Part shown: positions 8,305 to 17,033 of the stretch, piece by piece
How the letters are laid out: each line of letters starts with the position of its first letter
Numbering within the stretch: position 1 is the first letter of the stretch
Assembly: GCA_038146865.1 (NCBI GenBank)
Contig: JAYQSL010000007.1
Span: 310,001 to 374,000, forward strand
DNA length: 64,000 nucleotides
Origin: GCA-2709075 sp038146865
Lineage (GTDB): Bacteria > Pseudomonadota > Alphaproteobacteria > MPNO01 > UBA2964
Reading direction: 5' to 3'
Notes under the pieces: generated by a model
What the model saw: only the letters and a program-made list of their open reading frames with translations
Database searches by the model: none
What the model was told of the DNA's origin: nothing
Made by a program: the position numbers and the translations under genes

Positions 8305-9561
8305 TCACAGCCAGTTGGGTAGTTGGTCAAGTGATAAAATATCTTCATAAGTTGGCCGGGGCCGAATTACCGCAGTCATAGCCTCCCTGACCATAACCTC
8401 GGGCGTGGGTAAACGCGTATTGTATGTTGAACCCATGACTGCACCGTAAGCGCCGGCACTTGCAATTGCGATCAATGCGCCTTGTTCTAAGGGTGGTAGA
8501 TTTGCGGATTTCGCTAATATGTCGCCCGTTTCGCAAACAGGGCCAACTACTTGGGCGCTGGTCAACTTCCCGTTTGCATCTTTCTCCTCGGTCAAAATAT
8601 CATGAACAGCATTATATAGGGTAGGCCGTATAAAGTCGTTCATTGCCCCATCGATTATCACAAATCTTTGCACAGGCGTATTTTTGATAAAGAGGACCCT
8701 GGCGACTAGTATGCCCGCATTGGCGACCAAAAACCGACCCGGCTCAACCGTAAGCTCAACGTTTAGGGAAGAGACAGTGTTCCTAATTGTCTCTGCGTAG
8801 TCTTTAATCTCCGGCGGATTTTCTGTGGTGTAGGTGACGCCAAGTCCTCCACCTAAGTCGAGACGTTCAACGCTCTCTCCGGCGGCTCGTAAGTCCTGAA
8901 CCAGAATTGCTATCCTATCAAAGGCGTCTTGAAATGGTGTCAGAGAAGTCAGCTGGGAACCTATATGTATAGCAAGACCTACCACATTAATTCCTGGCAT
9001 TTGGGAAGCTTGCGTGTATAGGGCGGGAGCTAAGTCTATATCTATGCCAAACTTGTCGGCCTTGCGCCCCGTCGAGATCTTATCATGAGTTTGAGCATCC
9101 ACGTCTGGATTAACTCTCAGCGCTACTGTGGCTGTTTTTTCTAATTCTTGCGCGATATTGGAAATTAACTCTAACTCGGGTGGGGATTCGATGTTGAATT
9201 GACCCACACCAACTTCAAGGGCATGACGGATTTCATCTTGGGTCTTACCTACCCCCGAAAAAACGATTTTATCTGGCGCTATTCCCGCATCCAGAGCTCT
9301 CACCAGTTCCCCTTTACTCACGATGTCGGCACCACTGCCTAAGTTACCAAATGTTTTGATAACAGCTTGATTAGAATTTGCCTTGACTGCGTAGCAGATC
9401 TTGACCCCCATAGGATCCAGCGCACTTTTGAGTTCAAGGTACTGATGCTCAAGTGCAGAACTTGAATAACAGAAAAAGGGTGTGCCAATCGTTTCAGCGA
9501 TGCTAGCGATAGAAACTTCTTCAACAAAAAGGTGACCGCCCCTATATCCAAAAAAGTTCAT
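8305..9561 (-). CDS. lysA: Diaminopimelate decarboxylase
   Basis: PLP-dependent fold-III decarboxylase, 418 aa, that makes lysine from meso-diaminopimelate, the last step of the pathway. Lys60 in CYAVKANSN is the PLP lysine. The glycine-rich phosphate-binding DLGGGLGV lies near 235, and the conserved GPVCETGD segment, whose Cys contributes to the active site across the dimer, near 345. The length matches LysA. Its ATG overlaps the lptM stop as ATGA, so it is translationally coupled to the gene upstream. Confidence 0.95.
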   Translation of the reverse strand: MNFFGYRGGHLFVEEVSIASIAETIGTPFFCYSSSALEHQYLELKSALDPMGVKICYAVKANSNQAVIKTFGNLGSGADIVSKGELVRALDAGIAPDKIVFSGVGKTQDEIRHALEVGVGQFNIESPPELELISNIAQELEKTATVALRVNPDVDAQTHDKISTGRKADKFGIDIDLAPALYTQASQMPGINVVGLAIHIGSQLTSLTPFQDAFDRIAILVQDLRAAGESVERLDLGGGLGVTYTTENPPEIKDYAETIRNTVSSLNVELTVEPGRFLVANAGILVARVLFIKNTPVQRFVIIDGAMNDFIRPTLYNAVHDILTEEKDANGKLTSAQVVGPVCETGDILAKSANLPPLEQGALIAIASAGAYGAVMGSTYNTRLPTPEVMVREAMTAVIRPRPTYEDILSLDQLPNWL

Positions 9562-9686
9562 TTTGGATATTTCCTAGGAAATGTGTTGTCCGCCTCTGCG
9601 GGGGGTAAAGGGTCCCCCTTTTTGCCGCATGCCACCTGAGTTACCGCAATTGGAACAATCAACAACAGAGAAATTAAGAGTTTCAT
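9558..9686 (-). CDS. lptM: Small LptM/YifL-type lipoprotein
   Basis: A 42-residue gene. Read on the minus strand it starts MKLLISLLLIVPIAVTQVAC and continues G-K-K-G-D-P-L-P-P, ending FPRKYPK. The N terminus is a lipoprotein signal with lipobox V-A-C at 18-20, and C-G-x-K-G-x-L-x-x-P is the hallmark of LptM (YifL), which in E. coli helps LptD disulfide maturation at the LPS translocon. It overlaps argH upstream (ATGA, 9683-9686) and lysA downstream (ATGA, 9558-9561). The argH-lptM-lysA order recurs in proteobacteria. The function in this organism is inferred from the family. Confidence 0.9.
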   Translation of the reverse strand: MKLLISLLLIVPIAVTQVACGKKGDPLPPAEADNTFPRKYPK

Positions 9687-11107
9687 CTCAGAAATCTCTC
9701 ACGTGCGTGAGCAATCTGTAAACGTACATTTTCCGGAGCGGTTCCGCCAAAACTCGTCCGGCTCGTAACGGATTTTTCAACACTCAGTACATTGAAAACG
9801 TCATTTGTTATTCTGGGTTCTATCTTTTTCATATCTTCTAAAGTGAGCTCTTCTAGTTCTGATCCCCGTGTTTCTGCGAGCCTGACAATCTCTCCGGTAA
9901 CGTGGTGTGCTTCGCGAAATGGCATTGAGAGAACCCTAACAAGCCAATCTGCGAGATCTGTCGCTGTGCTAAATCCTGATCCTGCAGCACTTTTCATGGA
10001 GCCCCGGTTAAACTCTAGATCGCTAATCATGGCAGTCATTGCACAAATGGAGAGCGAAATTGCATCAGCAACATCAAATGTCGGCTCCTTATCTTCTTGC
10101 ATATCCTTTGAATAAGCTAACGGTAGACCTTTCATAACAGTTAACAAGGTCACGAGATCACCAAAGATTCGACCAGCTTTTGCGCGCACCAATTCCGCAG
10201 CGTCGGGATTTCGCTTCTGTGGCATGATCGAGCTGCCCGTTGTGAGGGAGTCACTTAGAGATGCAAATTTAAATTGTGCTGAACACCACAAGATTATTTC
10301 TTCCGCGAGCCTAGATAGATGCGTGGCACAAATTGCCGCTGCAGCCATAAATTCAAGAGCGAAATCACGCGAGGAGACAGAGTCAAGTGAATTGGCAGTA
10401 GGTCGATCAAAGCCCAACGCCTCGCTCGTTGCGTGCCGGTCGATCGGGAAGGATGTTCCCGCCAGCGCAGCTGCCCCAAGTGGGCTCTCATTTAATCTTT
10501 TTCTGGCGTCGGAGAAACGTCCTCGATCTCGACCAAACATTTCGACGTATGCCATCATGTGGTGTCCTAACGTGACAGGCTGGGCACTTTGAAGATGCGT
10601 GAAACCAGGCATTATCCAGTCAACATGTTTGTTCGCCTGGTTAATTAGCGCGCTTTGAAGGTTTTGGATTTCTTTATCAAGAGCATCTGACTGTTCCCTT
10701 ACCCAAAGCCGCAAATCAGTCGCAACTTGGTCATTTCTAGAACGCGCAGTGTGCAGTCGGCCGGCATTTTCGCCAATGAGCTCTCGCAGTCTCCCCTCAA
10801 TATTTAAATGGATATCCTCAAGAACATTTTTGAAATTGAATTGACCAGCCGCCATTTCCTTAGCGATGGTATCGAGACCAGAGATAATTTCGTCGTGAGC
10901 TTCTTTAGTAATGATCCCTTGTTTCACTAGCATACTGCAGTGCGCTTTTGATCCCTCGATATCTTGCGAAAAGAGACGTTGATCAAATCCAATAGAAACA
11001 TTAATCGCCTCCATAATCTTGTCCGGCCCTGATTCAAACCTTCCACCCCACATGGTATTGGAATCATTGTTTTGCTTGTTTTCTTGAGATTCGTTCTTAT
11101 CGTTCAT
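9683..11107 (-). CDS. argH: Argininosuccinate lyase
   Basis: Fumarase/aspartase-superfamily enzyme of 474 aa that splits argininosuccinate into arginine and fumarate. The superfamily signature GSSIMPQKRNPD is at 291-302 with the catalytic serine at 292, and the TARSRNDQV segment at 120-128 is specific to ArgH. A short polar N-terminal tail (about 15 residues rich in Asn, Lys and Glu) precedes the usual MWGGRF start. It heads the argH-lptM-lysA-TIGR02302 operon. Its start codon lies only 29 bases from the divergent tlpA-like start. Confidence 0.95.
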   Translation of the reverse strand: MNDKNESQENKQNNDSNTMWGGRFESGPDKIMEAINVSIGFDQRLFSQDIEGSKAHCSMLVKQGIITKEAHDEIISGLDTIAKEMAAGQFNFKNVLEDIHLNIEGRLRELIGENAGRLHTARSRNDQVATDLRLWVREQSDALDKEIQNLQSALINQANKHVDWIMPGFTHLQSAQPVTLGHHMMAYVEMFGRDRGRFSDARKRLNESPLGAAALAGTSFPIDRHATSEALGFDRPTANSLDSVSSRDFALEFMAAAAICATHLSRLAEEIILWCSAQFKFASLSDSLTTGSSIMPQKRNPDAAELVRAKAGRIFGDLVTLLTVMKGLPLAYSKDMQEDKEPTFDVADAISLSICAMTAMISDLEFNRGSMKSAAGSGFSTATDLADWLVRVLSMPFREAHHVTGEIVRLAETRGSELEELTLEDMKKIEPRITNDVFNVLSVEKSVTSRTSFGGTAPENVRLQIAHARERFLR

Positions 11108-11136
11108 GAAGAGCTCTCTCGAATGGACAAATTTCA

Positions 11137-11706
11137 GTGCTAAGAAGTCTTATCATAATTTCTGGTTTCTGTGTTTTGGCTGCTACAACATGGTTTGTTT
11201 TGAGCGGAAAAGGGACAAAAATCAATTCTCAACCTGCATTAGTTGGGTCGATGAAAAAATTTATTCCAGCTCAAAAACGTTCGGATCCTATTCCCTTGAC
11301 CTTTCTAAAGGATGATAATACCACAGCTTCCTTATCTGAATGGCGAGGAAAAGTGGTCCTATTGAACTTTTGGGCGACTTGGTGCAGCCCTTGTATTCGT
11401 GAAATGCCATCACTCCAAAAACTTAATAACCTCCTTTCAAAAGAGAGCTTTGCAGTTCTTGCACTCTCTCAAGATATGCAAGGTTGGAGAAAAATCCGCC
11501 CGTTTATACAAAAATATCAGCTCAACGACCTCCCCATTTATAACGATCCAAAATTAAGCGGGGCCAAAAGATTTGCGGTAAAAGGTTTGCCCACGACCAT
11601 CCTGTTAGACCGGGATGGCAGAGAAATCGGACGTCTTCTTGGTCATGCCGAATGGGATAGTGAGGAGGCGCTAAATCTAATCAAATACCATCTATCAAAC
11701 TATTGA
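11137..11706 (+). CDS. TlpA-like thiol-disulfide oxidoreductase
   Basis: Membrane-anchored thioredoxin-fold protein, 189 aa. An N-terminal transmembrane segment (about 4-22) is followed by a redoxin domain with active site W-C-S-P-C (Cys83 and Cys86). A cis-proline region GLPTTILLDRDGREIGR near 150 follows the typical TlpA/ResA pattern. Such proteins reduce periplasmic disulfides, often for cytochrome maturation. The start is GTG at 11137; no better in-frame start or strong ribosome site is visible. Its stop touches the hbd stop with no gap (convergent ends). Confidence 0.88.
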   Translation: MLRSLIIISGFCVLAATTWFVLSGKGTKINSQPALVGSMKKFIPAQKRSDPIPLTFLKDDNTTASLSEWRGKVVLLNFWATWCSPCIREMPSLQKLNNLLSKESFAVLALSQDMQGWRKIRPFIQKYQLNDLPIYNDPKLSGAKRFAVKGLPTTILLDRDGREIGRLLGHAEWDSEEALNLIKYHLSNY

Positions 11707-12639
11707 TTATCGAGTGGGTACGGGGCTTTCTCCGGTGTAGTCATAAAACCCGCGCCCTGTTTTTCGCCCGAGCCAGCCCGCCTCCACATACTTCGCCAGC
11801 AAGGGGCAGGGTCGGTATTTACTGTCGCCTAGTCCTTCGTAAAGCACTTGCATGATTGAGTAGCAGGTGTCGAGACCAATAAAGTCTGCCAATTCTAGTG
11901 GACCCATCGGATGGTTTGCCCCAAGTTTCATCGCCGTATCAAGGTCTATGACTGAGCCGACTCCCTCGTGCAGCGTGTAAACGGCCTCATTAATCATCGG
12001 TAATAAAATTCGGTTAACAATAAACGCGGGAAAGTCTTCTGAATTTACAGTCGTTTTTCCGAGTGCTTCCGCTAAAATTCGGATTTTGTTGTAGGTCTCT
12101 TTGTCGGTGGCAATACCTCTTATCAGCTCAACTAATTTCATCACAGGGACAGGGTTCATGAAATGGAGACCAATAAATTTACCTGGCCGATCGGTAGACG
12201 CGGCTAGTCTCGTGATCGAAATCGAAGAGGTATTAGTTGCGAGTAGGGCTTCAGAGTTGAGGTGCGGTACAAGTTTACTAAATATGGCTTTCTTTACGTC
12301 TTCATTCTCCGTAGCAGCTTCTAGAACAAGGTCGCAGCTCCCGAATTGGCTATAATCTGTGCTGGGGCGTACATTTGAAATTGTATTTTCAAGGGCTTCT
12401 GCTGTAATCCGGTTTCTATCAACTAGACGTTGTAGGCGATTTCTGATGCCTTCAATGGCCTTATCTAGGACCTCATCAGAAATATCCACAAGTGTCACGG
12501 GAAAGCCGCTTTGCGCGCAGACCTGGGTGATACCACTTCCCATCTGACCTGCCCCAATAATGCCGATGTGAGATATTTTGCCTAAATCATTATTTGATAT
12601 TTGCTCTTCTTTCAGCGCTGCGTTTGCAATGTCATCCAT
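11707..12639 (-). CDS. hbd: 3-hydroxybutyryl-CoA dehydrogenase
   Basis: NAD(P)-dependent 3-hydroxyacyl-CoA dehydrogenase, 310 aa, which interconverts 3-hydroxybutyryl-CoA and acetoacetyl-CoA. The Rossmann motif IGIIGAGQMGSG follows a 25-residue leader, and the family signature with NRILLPMINEA lies in the C-terminal helical domain. The catalytic His is in the GLHFMNPVPVMKLVE stretch. The ATG at 12639 is chosen over an upstream TTG at 12645; the N terminus is about 20 residues longer than usual and no later start exists. It is the last gene after etfB-etfA, 66 bases downstream of etfA. Confidence 0.92.
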   Translation of the reverse strand: MDDIANAALKEEQISNNDLGKISHIGIIGAGQMGSGITQVCAQSGFPVTLVDISDEVLDKAIEGIRNRLQRLVDRNRITAEALENTISNVRPSTDYSQFGSCDLVLEAATENEDVKKAIFSKLVPHLNSEALLATNTSSISITRLAASTDRPGKFIGLHFMNPVPVMKLVELIRGIATDKETYNKIRILAEALGKTTVNSEDFPAFIVNRILLPMINEAVYTLHEGVGSVIDLDTAMKLGANHPMGPLELADFIGLDTCYSIMQVLYEGLGDSKYRPCPLLAKYVEAGWLGRKTGRGFYDYTGESPVPTR

Positions 12640-12705
12640 GTTCAATCCACTTTATTCGCACTAAGGCGTGAATTTGTTTTAAATGTTTGTTTATTGAGAA
12701 ATAAT

Positions 12706-13662
12706 TTAGCGGGGTTTTATCTCTTGCTTGTCTAGCTCGTCAGCCAGTTCGGGCAAAATCTGAAAAAGATCTCCTACCAGTCCATAATCCGCTACCTGGA
12801 AAATAGGCGCTTCTTCGTCCTTATTAATCGCTGCAATTACTTTGCTGTCTTTCATTCCGGCTAAATGTTGGATTGCTCCCGAGATACCTACCGCCACATA
12901 AAGTTCTGGGGCTACAACTTTACCTGTTTGTCCAACCTGATAATCATTGGGGACGAAACCCGCATCTACCGCTGCTCGGGAAGCCCCAACACCAGCACCC
13001 AAACGGTCGGCCACAGCTTCAACAAGTGGAAAGTTATCACCTGATTGCATGCCACGTCCGCCAGAGACGATGACCCTTGCAGACGTTAATTCTGGTCGCT
13101 CAGATTTTGTTAATTCTTGACCAATAAATCGTGATAAACCAGGGTCGGCGACCGGGGGTGTTTCTTCGATGTCAGCTGATCCACCTTGGTCACTTGCTTT
13201 GCTAAAGGCGGTGGTCCTGACCGTGACAACCATTTGATCCTCATCTGTTTGCACAGTGGCAAGTGCATTCCCGGCGTAAATGGGCCTCACAAAAGTCTGG
13301 GCATCTTTAACTTCTGTAATATCTGAAATTTGAACTTGGTCTAATAGGGCAGCGATTCTGGGGGCGAGGTTTCTGCCCATGGTCGTGTGGGGCAAAACGA
13401 TATGTGAATATGGCCCCGAAATACTAACCACAAGGTCACCAAGTGCCTCTACGAGGCCGGTTCCGTATGTTTGTGAGTTAACACATAAAACTTTTCTGAC
13501 CCCGGGAATCTTCGCGGCATCGCTTGCAACGCTAACGCATTGGTCGCCCGCGCACAGTAAATCAATGTTTTTACCTGCTATCTCTAATGCGGCCGTAATT
13601 GTGTTAAAGGTGCTATCCTTTATTCTAGTGTTGTCATGCTCGGCTACCACTAAGGCTGTCAT
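12706..13662 (-). CDS. etfA: Electron transfer flavoprotein alpha subunit
   Basis: EtfA, 318 aa, which holds FAD and with EtfB passes electrons from acyl-CoA dehydrogenases to the quinone pool. The C-terminal FAD domain contains SGGRGMQSGDNF, then VGASRAAVDAGF, GQTGKVV, GISGAIQHLAGM and AINKDEEAPIF in the standard order. Its ATG overlaps the etfB stop by one base (TGATG), so the two subunits are translated together. Confidence 0.96.
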   Translation of the reverse strand: MTALVVAEHDNTRIKDSTFNTITAALEIAGKNIDLLCAGDQCVSVASDAAKIPGVRKVLCVNSQTYGTGLVEALGDLVVSISGPYSHIVLPHTTMGRNLAPRIAALLDQVQISDITEVKDAQTFVRPIYAGNALATVQTDEDQMVVTVRTTAFSKASDQGGSADIEETPPVADPGLSRFIGQELTKSERPELTSARVIVSGGRGMQSGDNFPLVEAVADRLGAGVGASRAAVDAGFVPNDYQVGQTGKVVAPELYVAVGISGAIQHLAGMKDSKVIAAINKDEEAPIFQVADYGLVGDLFQILPELADELDKQEIKPR

Positions 13663-14411
13663 CAGATAACCCCCGCTTCATTTTTTAACTTATCTACGAG
13701 TTCAGAAACACTGGACACTTTGCGTCCTCCTTCGCGAGGAGGGGGATCATCGACCCGCAAGGTTTTTATTCTTGGCGTAACATCCACGCCGAGATCGTCT
13801 GGACTAAATTCTTCTATCGGTTTCTTCTTAGCTTTCATAATATTAGGGAGCGACGCATATCTTGGCTCGTTGAGCCGAAGATCTGTCGTAATAACGGCCG
13901 GGAGTGTCAGCTCTAGTGTTTCCAGGCCACCATCAATCTCCCGCGTAACCTGCACATTCTTCTCCGCGATAGCTACTTTCGATGCGAAGGTACCTTGAGG
14001 CCAATTCAGTAAGGCTGCGAGCATTTGGCCAGTTTGACTGCAATCATCGTCGATAGCTTGTTTGCCAAGGATGACGAGATCGGGATTCTCTTTTTTAGCC
14101 AAGGCTACAAGGAGTTTTGCTACCGAGAGTGGTTGCAATTCTGCATCGGTCAGCACATGAATCCCCCTGTCCGCTCCCATGGCCATCGCGGTGCGAATTG
14201 TTTCGGTGCACTTTGCTTCTCCCATTGAGATGGCGACGACCTCTGATGCAGTTCCAGATTCTCGAAGCCTGATCGCCTCCTCTACCGCGATTTCATCGAA
14301 CGGGTTCATAGACATTTTTACATTAGCGAGCTCAACACCCGTCTTATCGCTCTTAACACGGACTTTCACATTGTAGTCAACGACCCGTTTTACCGCGACC
14401 AAGATTTTCAT
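13662..14411 (-). CDS. etfB: Electron transfer flavoprotein beta subunit
   Basis: EtfB, 249 aa, the AMP-binding partner of EtfA. The protein begins MKILVAVKRVVDYNVKVRV, the usual EtfB start, and carries the signature region DLRLNEPRYASLPNIMKAKKKP. An open frame extends 73 codons further upstream, but ATG 14411 is preceded by TTGGAG and gives the normal family length, so the extension is not coding. It sits between the HIG1-type gene and etfA. Confidence 0.95.
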   Translation of the reverse strand: MKILVAVKRVVDYNVKVRVKSDKTGVELANVKMSMNPFDEIAVEEAIRLRESGTASEVVAISMGEAKCTETIRTAMAMGADRGIHVLTDAELQPLSVAKLLVALAKKENPDLVILGKQAIDDDCSQTGQMLAALLNWPQGTFASKVAIAEKNVQVTREIDGGLETLELTLPAVITTDLRLNEPRYASLPNIMKAKKKPIEEFSPDDLGVDVTPRIKTLRVDDPPPREGGRKVSSVSELVDKLKNEAGVI

Positions 14412-14542
14412 GCTTTTCTGCTCCAACCGTTTTGTCTTGGTTTGATCTTCACAAACTGACTTCTGATTTAAAGATGCCAACCTACCTCGCCGCTTAGAGC
14501 TGTCAAGGAGACTTTGCGTTGCAAAATAAGCATGATTTGTTC

Positions 14543-14731
14543 TTAGGTGCCTAACAAAAAGGCGAGCCCCAATAGCGCTATAGCTGCCAGTTGAAAAAAA
14601 ACTCTCAGCCTCATTAAGCGATTGGACCATTTCGAGTTAAAGGGGCCTTGATGGATCATTCCGACAACTCCCATAACCAACACTATTAGGGTTGCCGCCA
14701 TCGCTATGACAAGGATAATCGAAAAAACCAT
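14543..14731 (-). CDS. HIG1-domain twin-transmembrane small protein
   Basis: 62-residue protein with two hydrophobic helices (about 3-25 and 44-61) joined by a basic loop, with conserved HQGPFNSKWSNRLMRLRV. This matches the hypoxia-induced-gene-1 (HIG1) domain family of small membrane proteins; mitochondrial relatives bind cytochrome c oxidase or bc1 assemblies. A role in respiratory complexes here is inference. Such genes are common just upstream of etfB in alphaproteobacteria, as here (131-base gap). Confidence 0.8.
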   Translation of the reverse strand: MVFSIILVIAMAATLIVLVMGVVGMIHQGPFNSKWSNRLMRLRVFFQLAAIALLGLAFLLGT

Positions 14732-14811
14732 GATTTTATTTTAGACCACGAACGGACTGGTTGAATAGCCAGGCATTTTGTCGCGCGATAGGCGTAGGAA
14801 GCAAGATCAGT

Positions 14812-15660
14812 ATGTCTCTTTTAGACAGAATTAAGGAATGCAATAACGCCGCCAATGTAGGTGAATATCTAGCTTTTTTTACGGGGGGTATTCGAGTAGG
14901 ATGGCTGAGTGGCGAATTTGCGGCAATCCTGGCCGCTTATCCCGAGGTTTTTTCGTTTGGTCCCGATGGTGTTTCGCTCGTCTCAGAGCTGAAAACCTAT
15001 GAGGATAGGACGAGAGCTGTTGCGCGAGTAACGAAAGACCTTTGCGCAAAAGGTTGGTTTGAGGGGTGGCGGAATGAGGCTTATCCAGTAGGAACTAGCT
15101 TCTACGAAGAGCCCTTGTTTGAAATAGAGAGAGCAGCGGTACCTTGTTTTGGGATCCGGGCCTACGGTGTTCACGTAAATGGCTTCATAAAAAAATCAGG
15201 CTCGGTATATCTTTGGATAGGCCGGCGGGCTCAAGACAAGGCAACTTATCCTGGAAAACTGGATAATATGGTGGCCGGAGGTCAACCAGTTGGCATTGGG
15301 CTCCGTGAAAATGTGCTCAAAGAAGCTTATGAGGAAGCCTCTATTCCAAGCTCAATTGCAAACCAAGCCATTTCCGTGGGAGCTATTACATATTGTCACG
15401 GTTTTTCGGGGGGCGTTAAACCGGATGTCATGTTTGTGTTTGATATGGAAATGCCTGAAAATTTTACCCCCAAAAATACTGATGGGGAGGTCCAATCCTT
15501 CGAGTTATTGCCAGCGGAAGAGGTGCTGAAGATTTGCGCGGAAACATCGGATTTCAAATTTAATTGCTCTTTAGTCAATATTGATTTCTTCATTAGGCAC
15601 GGAATTCTGGGTCCTGACCATCCGGAGTTCCTCGACATCATTGCTGGTTTGCACAATTGA
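14812..15660 (+). CDS. Nudix hydrolase with DUF4743 domain
   Basis: 282 aa protein with an N-terminal DUF4743-like domain (about 1-110) and a C-terminal Nudix domain. The Nudix box lies in the GLRENVLKEAYEEA stretch near residues 165-180, with the metal-binding glutamates of the consensus. Relatives include thiamine-pyrophosphokinase-linked Nudix proteins of plants and yeast that hydrolyse thiamine diphosphate analogues; the substrate here is unknown. The ATG at 14812 is favoured over an upstream TTG at 14761 because AGGAAG lies before it. Its stop overlaps the following glycosylase start (TTGA). Confidence 0.83.
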   Translation: MSLLDRIKECNNAANVGEYLAFFTGGIRVGWLSGEFAAILAAYPEVFSFGPDGVSLVSELKTYEDRTRAVARVTKDLCAKGWFEGWRNEAYPVGTSFYEEPLFEIERAAVPCFGIRAYGVHVNGFIKKSGSVYLWIGRRAQDKATYPGKLDNMVAGGQPVGIGLRENVLKEAYEEASIPSSIANQAISVGAITYCHGFSGGVKPDVMFVFDMEMPENFTPKNTDGEVQSFELLPAEEVLKICAETSDFKFNCSLVNIDFFIRHGILGPDHPEFLDIIAGLHN

Positions 15661-16307
15661 AAAAGCTTATTACAAAAAAGCGGCTGGATCTTTGTGTGGC
15701 AGAACTCTGTGAAAGGGATGCAAAGCTGCGCCTTTTGGTTACACGCATCGGTCCACCCCCGCATTGGTATCGTCCGCCAGGTTTTAGGACCTTGCTCTAT
15801 TTAATATTAGAACAACAGGTGTCTTTGGCATCCGCTAGAGCTGCTTGGGATAAATTAGTTACAAGGCTTGGCAGGGAGCCATCTCCCGAGACCTTTTTAA
15901 GGTTGTCAGATCAACAGCTCAGGGATGTCGGTCTATCTCGACAAAAAATTCATTATGGGAGGAATTTAGCGGAGGCGGTCCTGAGCCGAGTTCTGAAGCT
16001 GGACAAACTGCAATCGCTCGATGATGCCTCAGTGCGCGAGTGTTTAACTAATATAAAAGGCATAGGAAGATGGACAGCGGATATTTATATGCTGGAGGCC
16101 CTTCGGCGGCCCGACATTTGGCCTATTGGAGATTTAGCACTTGTTGTCTCTGCTCAAGAGGTGTTTGGTTTGGATGAAAGACCTAGTGCAGAGCTTTTAG
16201 AGGAGCTGGGGGATGGCTGGCGACCTTGGAGATCAGTTGCGGCAAGAATTCTCTGGCATCTCTATTTATCTAAACCCAAGCGTCGAGGGGGAGACAAACC
16301 CAAATGA
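15657..16307 (+). CDS. DNA-3-methyladenine glycosylase II-type (AlkA-like) enzyme
   Basis: HhH-GPD base-excision glycosylase, 216 aa, that removes alkylated bases from DNA. The helix-hairpin-helix is NIKGIGRWTADIYM (about 132-145) and the catalytic aspartate is Asp159 in WPIGDLAL. The EQQVSLASARA segment near 52-62 is typical of the AlkA group. It has no iron-sulfur cluster cysteines, so it is not MutY or Nth. The TTG start overlaps the Nudix stop and no ATG is available nearby; coupling to the Nudix gene is likely. The next gene begins 4 bases before its stop. Confidence 0.87.
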   Translation: MKKLITKKRLDLCVAELCERDAKLRLLVTRIGPPPHWYRPPGFRTLLYLILEQQVSLASARAAWDKLVTRLGREPSPETFLRLSDQQLRDVGLSRQKIHYGRNLAEAVLSRVLKLDKLQSLDDASVRECLTNIKGIGRWTADIYMLEALRRPDIWPIGDLALVVSAQEVFGLDERPSAELLEELGDGWRPWRSVAARILWHLYLSKPKRRGGDKPK

Positions 16308-16972
16308 TTGATGATTTGCCTGAACTGTCTGGTCCGGTATTCGAACCGGCCTCTAAACGGCCTGCGAGCTCCATTGTCCTGTTGTTGCATGGTTATGGTG
16401 CGAATGGCGAAGATCTTATCGGCCTTGCACCGCCTCTTTCGCAAGCATTACCGGACACGGTATTTCTGTCGCCTAATGCTCCATTTCCTTGCGAGGGTAA
16501 TCCGATCGGCGGTTTTCAGTGGTTCGACGTTTGGCAGAACGAAGGAAAGGATAGGATTAAAGCAGTTCGCTACGCGGCGGAAATAGTGAAGGCTTATATT
16601 ACCGCTGAGCTTGAAAAACGGGATCTTGATCTTTCGAGAATGGTATTTCTCGGATTTTCTCAAGGGACAATGCTTTCATTGCATTTAGGGCTGCGCTTAG
16701 AAAACCCGTGCGGTGCAATAGTTGGGTACTCAGGCAGATTAGAGGCACCAGAATTGCTGGAAAAAGAAATAAGATCCCGTCCTCCGGTTATGTTAATCCA
16801 TGGTGAGGAAGACCCCCTACTTCCCGTCGAGATGATGGACGCTGCGGAGACAGAGCTGAGGGCTAATCAGGTAGACATTAGCTCCTTTCGACGGCCTGGT
16901 CTTGGCCATGGTATCGATCCAGAAGGACTGAAATTGGGAGCCGCTTTTATAAGCCGTTGCTTAGCTGGCTGA
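16304..16972 (+). CDS. Phospholipase/carboxylesterase family serine hydrolase
   Basis: Alpha/beta-hydrolase of the carboxylesterase type II (acyl-protein thioesterase/YpfH-like) family, 222 aa, cytosolic. Ser119 in G-F-S-Q-G, Asp170 in GEEDPLLP and His202 in GLGHGI form the triad; the HGYGANGEDL oxyanion region is at 29-38. It hydrolyses short-chain or acyl esters in known relatives; the physiological substrate is unknown. It overlaps the AlkA-like gene by 4 bases, so three genes (Nudix, glycosylase, esterase) form one compact unit. Confidence 0.88.
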   Translation: MIDDLPELSGPVFEPASKRPASSIVLLLHGYGANGEDLIGLAPPLSQALPDTVFLSPNAPFPCEGNPIGGFQWFDVWQNEGKDRIKAVRYAAEIVKAYITAELEKRDLDLSRMVFLGFSQGTMLSLHLGLRLENPCGAIVGYSGRLEAPELLEKEIRSRPPVMLIHGEEDPLLPVEMMDAAETELRANQVDISSFRRPGLGHGIDPEGLKLGAAFISRCLAG

Positions 16973-17033
16973 CCCTTGATAGTCATTTGTTGCTATGTTG
17001 TGAGAGGTTAAAAGCCAGATTTGGAGGGCAGTG

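Noticed and set aside
13662..14630. EtfB with a 73-residue N-terminal extension
   Set aside because: ATG 14411 has a ribosome site and gives the normal family start and length; the extension lacks any known targeting pattern.
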